From positions 76,283,910 to 76,347,909 of the forward strand of contig CM043960.1 of NCBI GenBank assembly GCA_014529385.2: 64,000 bases of DNA, given 5' to 3'. Position numbers and translations under genes: made by a program. Source of the stretch: Adiantum capillus-veneris. Taxonomy: Eukaryota > Streptophyta > Polypodiopsida > Polypodiales > Pteridaceae. Of this stretch, positions 1-11,296 are shown one piece after another. How positions within the stretch are numbered: position 1 is the stretch's first letter; each line of letters starts with the position of its first letter. Under the pieces are notes generated by a model. The model was not told the origin of the DNA and ran no database searches. It was given only the letters and a program-made list of their open reading frames with translations.

Positions 1-3000
1 TGTCACCATTCAAGAAAGCAGTAACAATGTCTGATTGATGTACATCCCAACCAAAATGAGCTGCCAATGCACATAGAAAACGCACAGTAGTCATACGACA
101 AGTGGGAGCAAAAGTCTCTTCATAATCTATGCCTTTTTGTTGTGCATAACCCTTTGCAACAAGTCGAGCCTTATGGCGATCGATCTCACCATCCGGCTTG
201 CGTTTCAACTTGTAAACCCACTTCGTACCAATGGCCTTTTTGCCAGGAGGCAAATCACATAAAGTCCATGTGTCATTCTCTATAAGTGCATCATATTCTG
301 ATTTCATGGCAGCAATCCAATTTTCTGAATTCTGTGCTTCATCAAAAGACAGAGGCTCCTCAACATCATGTAAACTAGACACAGCCAAAGCATAACAATC
401 TGATGCATAAGATGCATGGCGAGAGCCTGAACGAGTACGACTAGATAAAGGTGCATCCAATTTACTGTCACGCAAAGTGTGCACCAGCCATTTTGGCATA
501 CCTCTAGCCTGCTCATTTTCAGCCCTTTCCTCATCAAGTACATCATGTACATCTGCATCAGTAATAGGCTGTTCTAAAACATTTTCAGAAACCCCCATAG
601 GCTGTACATTTGCCTCATTGGAACTTACATTCGTATTTCCACCACTGAAAAGAGGCAACAAAGTGTCATAAATGTCCTGTGAGCTTACATTACTGTCTCT
701 AGTACATGACAGCAAGGGTTGAACAGAATCTTCCACAAACACTACATCCCGTGAAACCAAAATACGTTTTGTTTGCGGATGATACAACCTGTAACCTTTG
801 CTTTCAGCACTATAACCAACAAAAATACATTTGACAGCCTTATCATCCAATTTTCTGCGCTGCACTTGTGGCACCAAAGCATATGCCAAACAGCCAAAAA
901 CACGCATGTGCTCAATAGAAGGTTTTCTATCATGCCATGCTTCATATGGAGTAATAGACTGCAAAGCTTTCGTAGGACACCTGTTAAGTACATAAGTGGC
1001 ACACATGATGGCCTCAAGCCAAAAAGAATGCGGCAAAGCTTGACTTTTGACCATACATCGTGCCATTTCCGTTAGTGACCTGTTTTTCCTCTCAGCAACA
1101 CCATTTTGCTGAGGTGTATAAGGCACTGTACATTGGTGTTTTATCCCACGACTAGCCAGAAATGCATTAAATTCATGAGACATATACTCCCCCCCTCGAT
1201 CGGAACGGAGGGTGCCCATAGTACATTTTGAGACATTTTCAGCCATAGCCAAAAATTGTTTGAAGCACATAAAAACTTCGGACTTCGCTTTAAGCGGAAA
1301 TACCCACGCATGCCTGGAGTAATCATCAATGAAAGTCACGAAGTACAGGTAATTGCCCAAGGACAGAGTTTGCATGGGCCCACAAACGTCACTATGCACA
1401 AGCTGCAACCTGCATGTGGCCCTAACTGAACCATCCTTTGGAAACTTAGAACGCTGCATTTTACCCAGAATACAGCCTTCACAAACATGTTTGATAGGTG
1501 CTTCAAGAGGCGGCAAAGAAGCTACCATATCAGATTTCTGCAAACGCAGCAAACTGGCAAAATTCAGATGACCAAAACGTGCATGCCAAAGTTTTGCATC
1601 TGAAATAGCCCTTGAATCTGCAACAACATTTGCAAAATTTTGTCCACACTTGTCATACAAAGTGAGCTTATACAGCCCACGGCACAAAAGCCCAGATGCA
1701 ACAATTTCATCACCAAAACTGAGATCATGAACTGTACATCTGTCATCCACAAATTTGACTACAAGTCCAAGTCTAGCAAGTGCGGATACAGACAATAGAT
1801 TCTTCTTGATCCCAGGTACATAAAGTGCATCAACAAGTGTGAAGGAACTGCCATTAGCAGCAGTGAGCACAATCTTTCCAACTCCCTGAACTGGATAAGA
1901 GGCGTTGTTGGCACAAGTGACTGAATTCCCATGAGGGACAGACTCGAGAGAGGTAAACAATTCACGATGTGAGGTAATGTGCTTTGTAGCACCACTGTCG
2001 AAATACCACACATGTGAATCTGCAGCAACTGACAAGCATGCATCATGGACAGCAGGATTGTAAGTGCACTCTGCGCTAAAAGCCCATTCTGCATCAACAT
2101 CAGCATCACAATCTCCTTTCACAGAAGACTCAACAATGGCTGCATTTGTAGTGGAACCAGCATTTGCAGTGGAACCACCTTCTTTCTTCTTAGCCTCTTT
2201 GGCCTTCAACTTAGGACACGACTTGATCAAGTGATCATTGGCTTTACAATAATGGCAACGCATCTTCTTTTTGCCCTTATCACCAGAATTGCCAGACGAA
2301 GTGCTGCCAGCAGAAGCATTAGGAACAGAATTTTTGCCACTCGCAGCAGAACCATAAGAAGTGGCTGCATTACTGTTACCACCCTTTCTTTGAGAAGCAA
2401 TAAAAGCCTGTTCAACTGCACGCTGCCTAGTCCTGTTTTTTCTAGAAAGTGACTCTTGCAACAGCAATGTGCATAATGCATCAAACTTGACAACTTCAGG
2501 ATTTCCTTGGGTCATCAGTCTCCAAGTACTAGCAAAAGTCTGGTAGGAATCTGGTAAGGCATCAAGAACAGTCTGCACAAGGGAACTGTCAGAAATGACT
2601 TCACCTGCAGAAATGAGTTGCTCATTGATATCCTTGACACTAGCAAGGAAAGTGTCCATATCATCTTCCTCATGCATAATCTTCGACTCTAGCTCTTTAC
2701 GCAGCAAAGCAATTTTAGCCTCATTGCGGCTTGCATAAAGACTTGCTAGAATATCCCAAGCCTGTTTTGCAGATTTTGCTGAACGGATGTGAGGAATAAT
2801 GGTGCGCTTCACAGACAACGCAATCAATGCATGAGCCTGCGCATCCTTAACATCCCAACGAGCTTGTTCTGCTGTAGGCAAAACAACTCTAACAGCTGCA
2901 ATCCTTGCAGCAAGACCTGCAACATCCTCAACATCGCCTACATCTTCAGAACCAGGACGTACATCAATGCCCTGCACAATGTTCCAGACACCTTTTGACA

Positions 3001-3106
3001 CAAGAACATTTTGCATCATATAAGCCCACATAGGGTAGTTGTCCCCATCCAACCTGTCCTCAGCAGCAAACATCTTGAACACATCTGTGTTGTTGTTGTC
3101 AGCCAT
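1..3106 (-). CDS. copia gag-pol polyprotein, N-terminal 1035 codons (partial)
   Basis: Retrotransposon polyprotein: gag coat protein, aspartic protease, integrase and the start of reverse transcriptase. The ATG at 3106-3104 sits in a good plant context (accATGgct). Reading leftward: an N-terminal gag domain, a CCHC knuckle (CHYCKANDHLIKSC), the protease motif FDSGATKH with its catalytic Asp codon at 1997-1999, a GAG-pre-integrase zinc domain, and the integrase core. The second integrase Asp codon is at 1199-1201 in the context SDRGGEY, where the sister copy reads SDQGGEY. The frame leaves the window inside RT at SDIVTAFLNGD. Where compared with the sister copy I saw no stop or indel, but I did not translate every codon, so intactness is likely rather than proven. 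Confidence 0.85.
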   Translation of the reverse strand, partial: MADNNNTDVFKMFAAEDRLDGDNYPMWAYMMQNVLVSKGVWNIVQGIDVRPGSEDVGDVEDVAGLAARIAAVRVVLPTAEQARWDVKDAQAHALIALSVKRTIIPHIRSAKSAKQAWDILASLYASRNEAKIALLRKELESKIMHEEDDMDTFLASVKDINEQLISAGEVISDSSLVQTVLDALPDSYQTFASTWRLMTQGNPEVVKFDALCTLLLQESLSRKNRTRQRAVEQAFIASQRKGGNSNAATSYGSAASGKNSVPNASAGSTSSGNSGDKGKKKMRCHYCKANDHLIKSCPKLKAKEAKKKEGGSTANAGSTTNAAIVESSVKGDCDADVDAEWAFSAECTYNPAVHDACLSVAADSHVWYFDSGATKHITSHRELFTSLESVPHGNSVTCANNASYPVQGVGKIVLTAANGSSFTLVDALYVPGIKKNLLSVSALARLGLVVKFVDDRCTVHDLSFGDEIVASGLLCRGLYKLTLYDKCGQNFANVVADSRAISDAKLWHARFGHLNFASLLRLQKSDMVASLPPLEAPIKHVCEGCILGKMQRSKFPKDGSVRATCRLQLVHSDVCGPMQTLSLGNYLYFVTFIDDYSRHAWVFPLKAKSEVFMCFKQFLAMAENVSKCTMGTLRSDRGGEYMSHEFNAFLASRGIKHQCTVPYTPQQNGVAERKNRSLTEMARCMVKSQALPHSFWLEAIMCATYVLNRCPTKALQSITPYEAWHDRKPSIEHMRVFGCLAYALVPQVQRRKLDDKAVKCIFVGYSAESKGYRLYHPQTKRILVSRDVVFVEDSVQPLLSCTRDSNVSSQDIYDTLLPLFSGGNTNVSSNEANVQPMGVSENVLEQPITDADVHDVLDEERAENEQARGMPKWLVHTLRDSKLDAPLSSRTRSGSRHASYASDCYALAVSSLHDVEEPLSFDEAQNSENWIAAMKSEYDALIENDTWTLCDLPPGKKAIGTKWVYKLKRKPDGEIDRHKARLVAKGYAQQKGIDYEETFAPTCRMTTVRFLCALAAHFGWDVHQSDIVTAFLNGD

Positions 3107-3435
3107 GGTAAATGCTGCACCTGATGTGAAAACTGCCCGAAAATAGGAGAAATGGAGCGGGAACAACTTGTGCTATATAGCACAAACCGTAGAAGACTAT
3201 AAGGCACCTGTTATGCAGAAAACGGCACTGACAGAAAATCTGCACAAAATGACGAAATAGCCTGTGCAGTACTGCTCGTAGTGGAAACGGAGGCCGAAAT
3301 GAGCCCAAATCAAATTCTGAGCAGACCCAAAATATTTGTCGACCTGCGAACGCTCGCCAAAGCTCACTGAAATCGGAGAAAGTGAGCAGGCGTGTGCTGG
3401 AGCAGCTGGCGACTAAGCCCGGGAGGACGTGACTT

Positions 3436-3448
3436 GCTCTGATACCAA
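3436..3448 (-). other. tRNA-Met primer-binding site of copia copy L
   Basis: Directly inside the LTR the minus strand reads TTGGTATCAGAGC, complementary to the 3' end of plant initiator methionine tRNA, the usual primer for copia reverse transcription. Confidence 0.9.
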
Positions 3449-3449
3449 T

Positions 3450-3676
3450 TGTTGGAATTAGGGTTGCAGAGAAACACACACAGCTTGGAGAAGACGAAGG
3501 AAGCTCAAGGCACACAATAGAGAGTGTATTCCTTAGTGTGCAATGGAAAGATAGATAGCCCTAGAGTGATGGGCGTATATACAATGCACGGGGGAAAAAA
3601 CCTCCTAAAGAGGGAAAAAATGCCCCGACGGTCCTAGTGTGTTCACACACATCACTACCACATGTATATGGTAACA
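3450..3676 (-). repeat. 5' LTR of copia copy L
   Basis: A 227-bp sequence beginning TGTTGGAATT and ending GGTAACA on the plus strand, that is TGTTACC...CCAACA on the element's own strand. It matches the 228-bp LTRs at 29027 and 33978, with about four substitutions and one missing base in an A-run. It is therefore clearly more diverged from them than they are from each other. Confidence 0.95.
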
Positions 3677-4432
3677 GGTACTTCACCCGGTCGGGCAAAA
3701 ATAAAACAAACCCATTCATCCCTTATCCCTCGAGCATGAATGACCTAGGTATAACAACTTGTCGGTTATTCTGCCCTAGTCGAAAAGGGCCAATCTCCGA
3801 CAAGTTCCCCAAGGGAATCCTCTCAATGGACCGGCCTTTCAATCAAGTTGACCCCAAGAAGATCCATCTTGGTTCCCGGTCATTTCCAGACAATCTTCAA
3901 AACTACTAGTTAAATCTATGTTTTGCAATGGGCTATCCTTATCACCTCTCTAGATCCCTTTTTAACTCCTAGTTGGTAATTTCTAGGTTCATTCATTTAT
4001 CAACTTTAATTCCTACTTTCATTAATTATGTACCAGCCAAGTTTATTTAGAAAATACAAGCGAGTTTTTGCCATAGACATTTGATGGTTAATGTCTCTTC
4101 GAAAATGCCAACTTTTTAAGTTCAATACCCGTTTTGTCGATTCCCAGGTTTTTGCAATTCTTTGCCATCCATGGGGTATCTCCATGGAAGCTTATAGAGT
4201 TTTCGGTTCAAACAACATGGAGATCAATTCCGCGAAGTTATCCCCTATCTCCCCCATTCCGTATTTGCAAACAAACTTGAAATTGAAAACTTTAGAAATA
4301 CTCTTCAATACCAAAAATTGAACTACTTCTATCGAGCTTAGACAACTACTCTTTTCTTATGGTACCTAGCTTTCCATTTTAGGAAGCTAGAAGGTCATCC
4401 TATAATTTATGACTTTTCGAGCTTTCCATTAA
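3677..4432. other. non-coding flank, nothing recognised
   Basis: AT-rich DNA next to the LTR of copy L. A 90-codon open stretch at 3637-3909 starts inside the LTR and has no recognisable motif, so I do not call it a gene. Confidence 0.5.
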
Positions 4433-5060
4433 AGCTTAAACTTAAAATACAAGGTAGTCACTAAAGCTTACACCTAAAAGCAAAGTTACCATTAATGCTT
4501 AGCTTAAGCGTGCAAATCTACCTTTGAAGCTTAACTGTATGATGCATAAATGATCTTATCATTTGACCCTAATTGCGAGGTTTCCATTAAAGCTTAAAAC
4601 CTAAAAATGCAAGGTAATCACTAAAGCTTACATCTAAGTGCAAAGTTACCATTAAAGCTTAGCTTACGAGTGCAAATCTACCTTTGAAGCTTAACTTTAT
4701 GATGCGTAGATACTCTTATCATTTACCCTAATTGCAGGGTTTCCATTAAAGCTTAAAACCTAAAAATGCAAGGTAATCACTAAAGCTTACATCTAAGTGC
4801 AAAGTTACCATTAAAGCTTAGCTTACGAGTGCAAATCTACCTTTGAAGCTTAACTTTATGATGCGTAGATACTCTTATCACTTAACCCTAATTGCAAGGT
4901 TTCCATTAAAGCTTAAAACCTAAAAATGCAAGGTAATCACTAAAGCTTACATCTAAGTGCAAATCTACCTTTGAAGCGCAATTTAGTGATGCATAACTAC
5001 TATTAGTACTTAACCCTAATTCCAAGGTTACCATTAAAGCTTAAACCTAAAATTATGCAG
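4433..5060. repeat. tandem repeat, about 159-bp unit, four copies
   Basis: Units begin near 4433, 4591, 4750, 4910 and (partial) 5038 at the phrase AGCTTAAAaCcTAAAA. Spacings are 158, 159, 160 and 128. The 128-bp unit has lost an internal stretch of about 30 bp. Inside each unit the shorter phrases CATTAAAGCTTA and ACTAAAGCTTACA recur, so the unit was itself built from smaller AAGCTT-bearing repeats. No coding frame is kept across the units. Confidence 0.9.
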
Positions 5061-5441
5061 ATAAGCCTTCCTAGTATTAAAACACATGGATTAATAATCT
5101 TACTAGAAATAGAGATTACCTCCTCTAAGCAAGAGGAAAGTGGGGTTGAAGTCCTTCTTGAAGAGATGTGAGGCTCAAAAAGGAAGGAAAGGGATTTAGG
5201 ATGAAGAGGAAGGAGAGAGGAGTTTCTTTACAAAACCCTCAAGGGTTTGGCCTTCAAGAGAGGGAGAGAGTTGAGGGTTTGGCCTTCAAGAGAGGGAGAG
5301 AGCAAGAGCAAGGTTTAATGGAAACCTTGATTTACTTAAGCATAGTCTTGAGCATGGCAAGTATGCAAGTAGCTTAGCAATATATGTGTGTCTAAAATTA
5401 CAAAGGAGAGGGGGTGCTTATATAGGAAATGGTGGGTGGAA

Positions 5442-5580
5442 TTCTCTTCTCAGTTCCTATTGGACCCCAATTCTCTTCTCAATTCCTATCGGACCCCAAA
5501 TTCTCTTCTCAAATGCTATTGGACCCCAATTCTCTTCTTAATTCCTATTGGACCCCAATTTTCTTCTTAGGTCTTATCCC
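5442..5580. repeat. short tandem repeat, 29-30-bp unit, four copies
   Basis: The phrase GGACCCCAA recurs at about 5462, 5491, 5521 and 5550, each preceded by a variant of TTCTCTTCTCAATTCCTATT. The copies differ by a few bases. Just upstream (5230-5305) a separate 37-bp duplication of GGTTTGGCCTTCAAGAGAGG is present. Confidence 0.85.
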
Positions 5581-7063
5581 TTAACTTTATCTTTCAATTA
5601 AGTTAGTCCCTTTTTCTCCTAGTTCTTGATCTAGATCAGTTCCCACGCAGCTTTTGATGAAGAAGTATAAAAATAATCTTAATCTTAAAGGAGAAATATA
5701 GGGATTACGTAATTTCTTATCTGAAATATCCTTGTCTTTTCATTCTGGAGTAAAGTCTCGTTGTCCGTATAACTTCTTTGTCGATCTTACTTTTTCTAAA
5801 TTATTTTTTAGGCCGAAACCTTTCTGAATGGATCTAGGGTTTAGGGAGGGACCTTACAAATTGGAAAACATACATATGGAAATTGTTAAAGGTAAATTTT
5901 CTATGATTGAAGGTCTTTACACTAATTTTTTCCAAAATTTGTAGGTTTTATTAGCTTCAAATTTAGAGATAAATTTAGAATTTTATAGGTTGGATTGTGG
6001 TGAACCTACGTTTTTTTCAAGCATTGTTGTAATTTTGGTCTTAACTGTACAAAGGTAGCATGAGGATAGTCACTAATGGAGGTTAACCAAGGCTGACGGT
6101 GATGCCAGCAAAACACAACAACAAAATATGAACCACTAATCATCTACAAAATTAGTGCAATATGTCTCTCCCTTGTCTTCTCTTGACTGAATGTCTAGAG
6201 AAAAGCAAAACCCTTGATGCTAAAAATTCAAAATCCTTCACAATAGGAAAATATAGCACGTATTCTGAGATCGTATTCCTCTTGAGTATTTAGAAGTAAA
6301 TTCAACAATTGATAAAATCACGAGGCCTGCCTAGCAATAATGATCCAAATTAATGCTTTACAATAATGTAGTGCATGCAAGATTAAGGATCATAGTCGTT
6401 AGTTATATGTGGTCCCCAACCAACCCACACCATACAATACTAGCAAACAAGGGTGTGCTCAGCTTGGCCAATTAGCATTCTTTGTCTCTAAAGGCATGTA
6501 GTGGTTTCAAGGAACCTTCAAAATTTTTAGAAGAAAAGGGATTCTCTTTCTCTTCTCGTACCATTTCTAAATTGCCTCAAAATTTCACATAACTAGCCAA
6601 AGATCAAGACATTCTATAAAGCTCACAAAATATCAAATGACCACAGTTCTATACTTGGAACCACATTACCATTGCAAAAATGAGGGTGGGACTCGGAGAA
6701 TGCCAAGAAAGAAGAGCTTAATGTTACAAGAAGGCATCTTAGATATGGATTACAACAATTGTTTGAGAAGTGTTCACTACGTGCATAGCAACCTCTCTGT
6801 CCCTCCCTCCCTTTGTGTGTGCACGTGCACATGCATGATGATGTGCACACACCCCACATAACCACAAGAACAACACAAAGTTAAAGAGCTTTCCCATGAT
6901 TATCAAGACATGTGCACACATACAAAAAAAAACATAAAGTTTAAGTGTATGCCCCCTAATATCAATCTGAATGAAGATGGCAACATTTTCTTATTTAGAG
7001 TACATGTTCATCTCTAATGGCAATTAACATCCTACAACATGGGTGTGACCTAATGTTGAAAAG

Positions 7064-7064
<1 letters not shown>
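5581..7064. other. non-coding, nothing recognised
   Basis: AT-rich DNA with no supported gene. Open stretches on both strands near 6620-6920 overlap each other and a CTCTGTCCCTCCCTCC / GTGTGTG low-complexity patch. They have no domain signature. Confidence 0.5.

Positions 7065-7143
<79 letters not shown>
7065..7143. repeat. (CT)n microsatellite, about 39 units
   Basis: Uninterrupted CT dinucleotide tract of 79 bp. Confidence 0.98.
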
Positions 7144-7145
<2 letters not shown>

Positions 7146-7899
7146 GATAGTTTCCTACGACGTTAAAATTCTCTTGTTCTCTCTATCTCACTCTCTCACA
7201 CACACATCAAATAAATAGTTATGTCCTTGTCACTGGAATTAGATGCACATTGTGATGCAGACAACAACATAGAACCTTAAAGACACAATTCAGATTAATA
7301 TGAATTGCCTTTCATATTAGATTGTATGCTTGAATAACTCTTTGAAGCCCTTACAAATGAATGTAGAGATGAAATGAATGACACAATTGACTTGTAGGAG
7401 CAAGTGCATAGATTCTTACAAAAGCTCGAGTGCCTAGGTTCTCTTGAATGACACACACAAAGATGAATTCACCCAAAGTTTCCTATGCCCCTTCTTGTGT
7501 TTGCTTTCCCTTTATTATTGACACAATCTCTGTGGCATGCATCTCTCTTCAAGCATTAAACAATCTCTTACTACATAGTATTTGGATTATCATCTCAAAA
7601 AACCTATAATGTACAATTAATGTTCCTATTAAAACAACTCTCCAAAGTTTTCTCAATCATTAATGGGCATTCCTCCTAATAAAATAGTCAACATTTTCAC
7701 ATAACTACCTACTTGGCTTAAAAAGATTCACAATCTCCATACATGTCTTTGAGAAATTCAAAATCAGTGGCTATTATTATACATGTATCCATGAGCAGGC
7801 TGGTGGCAATAACTCCAAAAGCACCAAAATGTTAGGCTCACAATACTCATGTGAGATATCACTACTGCAACAATGAAGGATCTAGAGCTATCAATGCGC

Positions 7900-7978
<79 letters not shown>

Positions 7979-10026
7979 ATAATGTTTGGACTTAGAGAGC
8001 ATGCCACTGACACTTGGTATAAACAACACAAATGGAAACAATTGACAAAGAAAAACTTTAAAAGCCGACCCACACATTGAGACCAATTGGTTGATGAGGT
8101 GGCACCTTAGCCATGGGTTCCAACTTGCAAGCTACTACGTGAGATTTGCTAGGAGGAAAAGCTTCTCAAGACTACAACAACGTAATCACCAATAAGATAC
8201 AATTTTTGCAAAATTACATCTTAAGATTTTCATTACAAAAGCACTAGAGAAGGGCAGGAAAAAAGGTAGGTAGGAGAGATAAGACTTGACTTCAAATTTG
8301 GAACCATTGTGGTAGATCAGTAGAGGGGCAAGAGAAAGAAAAATTGAAAGTGTATAGGTATCTGTATCATAAGGAGAGTAATCACAAGTGGGTGCATATA
8401 GGTAAGTTGGGGCATCCCTTAGGAACCCAATCAAACTATAATACACAGGAGGCTTAGGGTTGGTGTGGGCGAGACGAGAAGAGATAGAGGGAGAGGAAGA
8501 CATTCATAATTCATTGCTTGAGGGAGCCATCACCTTGAGTGAGCATGAAATGCTTGTCACGATGACTAAAGGTGGGTCCATGCATGTCCAGCAAATGAAC
8601 ATCACCCCTTGGCAGTCAATCAGTCTCCGACACAGTCAGCGTGTTTCCCCTCAATCAATTTTATGCCCATTGGCTTATACATGGTCGTCACTAGCAAGAG
8701 GGTGTGTTCATGTAAATGAACAACAATGCCTCCACATTGCTCTTGGGTGTCACCGTGTAGCCCTCCTCCAAGCACAAGCACGTTTAGAATAATGCATTGT
8801 TTTAGATATGTGGCACAATGATTGGCAGAACAACAATGAAGTACAAGAAATTAACCAAGAAACATATTTGATGCCTTGAAGAGATGGAGGAAGGAGTAGT
8901 CGACCACTAGCACGTACTGCGGCGAAAGCAGCAACTTGGTGTCCATCCACCCTTGATTACTAATTGAGCCTCGATTCCCACCACCTGACTGTTAGCTCCT
9001 AGATGATTCTCCCAGAAGTATTCCACCATGATACGTGGGTTGGCCGTCACTACGCAGTGGTTTAAACAACAATCCAAGAACACCCTCCATGGATCTGGGT
9101 AAATATCCTCTGCATAGAGCTTTGACAACACTGGCCATACTACTACCTCTATGTTCTTTACCTTCAACACCACAAATGACACAAAAATCAGCACCCGTAT
9201 ATGATCCCATCATTCCACAAACTATGAGCCTTATCTTGAATGCTCTCTATAGTTACTGCAGCTCAGAGCTCAAGAAGACCTAGCCATGGACGCTGCCCAT
9301 GAAAAGAGGCCAAGGGTGAAACCCGACGACTCAAAGGAGATGGGGTTGTGCTTGAAGGCATGAGAGGTGAGGAAGGGCCAAAAGAGGAGGCCGTCATCCT
9401 CTAATGTTGGAGTGTCCAGCAGCCTGAAAGGGTTTTGAGAGCATTACCAAATACAAAATGCCGCTTGTGCAACAGAGGAGGAGGTACATAGAGGCTGCGT
9501 GGGGGCATGAGTTTTTGGTGACGAGAGAATGCTCTAGCAGGTTGAGCGCGAGGGAGACAAGGTTGCAGAAATTCAAGCTCACTTTTGGCTAGTTGAATCA
9601 TCCTTTGGCGTATGGAGTGCTCAGCGTTGGGCTGTTAACCCACAAATCATCGTGCTGAGTAGTTGATAGGGGACCCCAAAATGATGCTCTGTAGAAGAGA
9701 TTTCCATTGCTTATCTCTTTAATGAATGCCCACTAACTTCTACGATCAATCACTAAAGTCTTACATTCAAAAATTAAAATTTAATATTAGCCAAGGAAAT
9801 TGTGTATAGGGGCTCCCAAAATTCATCCTAATGCTATAGGTGTACATTTCCTCTCTATGAAAGACGTTACTTGCATCCTAATGCTATGGCAGGGTTGAGG
9901 ATACAGTACATGTAAGAGGGACACATGGCCGCTTTCAGTAGAACTAAGATAGGGATCTAATGATGCCTCTATCCTCGATGTGCCATGTATTCGCTATTGT
10001 CTCTACTACTCGTCGGGAGTCTAAAT
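7144..10026. other. non-coding or decayed sequence before a copia element
   Basis: No supported gene. Open stretches on both strands between 8186 and 9600 (longest 110 codons, 8460-8792 plus) overlap each other and match no motif I know. The minus strand between about 9600 and 8900 has several adjacent open segments in different frames, so a decayed gene is possible, but I could not identify it. Confidence 0.4.
7902..7977. repeat. compound (GT)n(GA)n microsatellite
   Basis: About 18 GT units (7902-7937) pass directly into about 20 GA units (7937-7977). Confidence 0.97.
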
Positions 10027-10212
10027 TGTTGGGGTATAAAGCCCAATGTGGTTGCCCAGGTAAGTGGGCGGGCCTATGTACACATATTCTTTTGTAAAAA
10101 CCTAATAAGAACTCACTATGCTCTACACATTACAACAGAGCGAGTTCACCATATCGTCGTGCTCTTCTTCTCGCACTCTCTCTCGCGTCGCACTTCCGCT
10201 CGTACTCCTTCA
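10027..10212 (+). repeat. 5' LTR of copia element at 10.0-15.5 kb
   Basis: 186 bp, from TGTTGGGGTATAAAGCC to CTCCTTCA. It starts TG and ends CA. It matches 15356-15547, but lacks the 6 bp present after GGGCGGGCC in that copy. Confidence 0.93.
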
Positions 10213-10214
10213 AC

Positions 10215-10226
10215 TGGTATCAGAGC
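10215..10226 (+). other. tRNA-Met primer-binding site
   Basis: TGGTATCAGAGC begins three bases after the 5' LTR and matches the complement of the initiator-Met tRNA 3' end. Confidence 0.92.
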
Positions 10227-11296
10227 TCAGATCGAGGCTCGGGGCAGCATTGTAGGAAGCTAGAGTCACCTGCTCAGATTGGAGTGAGATTCGACAGGTG
10301 AAGACATGGCCCCAAATCCTGTGGGACAGTCCGAAGGGCTTGGTGTTCTCAGAATTTCATTCTGAGGTCATCTCGGCCACCGTTCGGCTTCGACAAAGTT
10401 CTGCGCAGGCCATTTTCGACTACGTGGTCTAGGCGGGTGCGGATCCGACTCTGCAAATTTGGGGTTTCGGCCTACGACTGCAGGTGCTGAGGATATCGAC
10501 ACTCCCAGAGTGCTGATTTGTGGCTGTCTACACATCGAAGGACGGCTCACAGTTCTTGGAGGCGTGTCACATACGACACGGGCGCATCTACACATAGACT
10601 GTAGGCGACATCCACTAGTTCATCAGGTAGCTTGTGTTTGCTGCTTGATATTCCAGATTTCATCCTGACATTGAAGGTACTTCCACATGGGATGTATTGT
10701 CAGAGATGATGTATGTCTGTTGAGGGTTTGCTGGCTGTGAGTCACGCAGCAAACAACCGCCGCAGCGGTTACAGCATACAGTGGGAAATTTGTGGATGTA
10801 TGACTTTGTGGGAAGTCTATGTACTGTCAGATTTACTGTAGCCTTGGAGGGTCGAGTGAGGTTTTATTGAGCTGGGGGATTCTCTAATGTTGAGATCCTT
10901 TCGGTGATACAGGTCTTGGAGCGATCCCTCAAGCACCCTTAGATAGGCAGCTAGGATGTATTGACTGTGAGTTAGACAGTTGGGATTGCACCTTTGCTTT
11001 ACTGCCGTTGAGACATTGTCGCAGTCTATGCTTACAGGACAGTGACAGGACAGTGAGAGACAGTACAGGTTTACCCACAGCTTACAGTGTTAGAGAGACA
11101 GTGGTTTTTTGAGCTGTTTTTTGGTCTGTTTTTTAGTACACCATAGCCATTTGACAAAGGAGACTCTGTCGAAATTTCTGTAGAATCTGAAGCTTTCTTG
11201 GTTCATTTGACAGGTTGATATGGGTTCAGAGGTCAGTTTACAGGGGAAACTTTGCCGAATTTTTCCCAGGAAAGTAAACTACTGTGAAGCGTAGCT

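Larger units (their letters stand above)
1..3676 (-). mobile_element. Ty1/copia LTR retrotransposon, copy L, truncated by window edge
   Basis: The minus strand carries, from right to left, an LTR (3450-3676), a primer-binding site (3436-3448) and gag-pol down to base 1. It is collinear with the complete element at 29027-34205: the distance from the gag start to the window edge equals the matching distance in that copy (3106 bases each), so there is no net indel. Substitutions between the copies are few. I saw at least five in the coding part, several at CpG sites. The rest of RT, RNase H and the other LTR lie outside the window, so target duplication and LTR age cannot be assessed here. Confidence 0.95.

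Noticed and set aside
2045..2452. 135-codon plus-strand frame in copy L (same in copy R, 30271-30678)
   Set aside because: Antisense to gag with low-complexity composition. Present in both copies only because the gag sequence is shared.
4433..5060. CRISPR-like array
   Set aside because: Units are contiguous 159-bp repeats without unique spacers, in a eukaryotic context.
8186..9601. Several 60-110 codon frames on both strands
   Set aside because: They overlap each other, lack recognisable motifs and do not join into a longer product. A decayed gene cannot be excluded, but I cannot support one.
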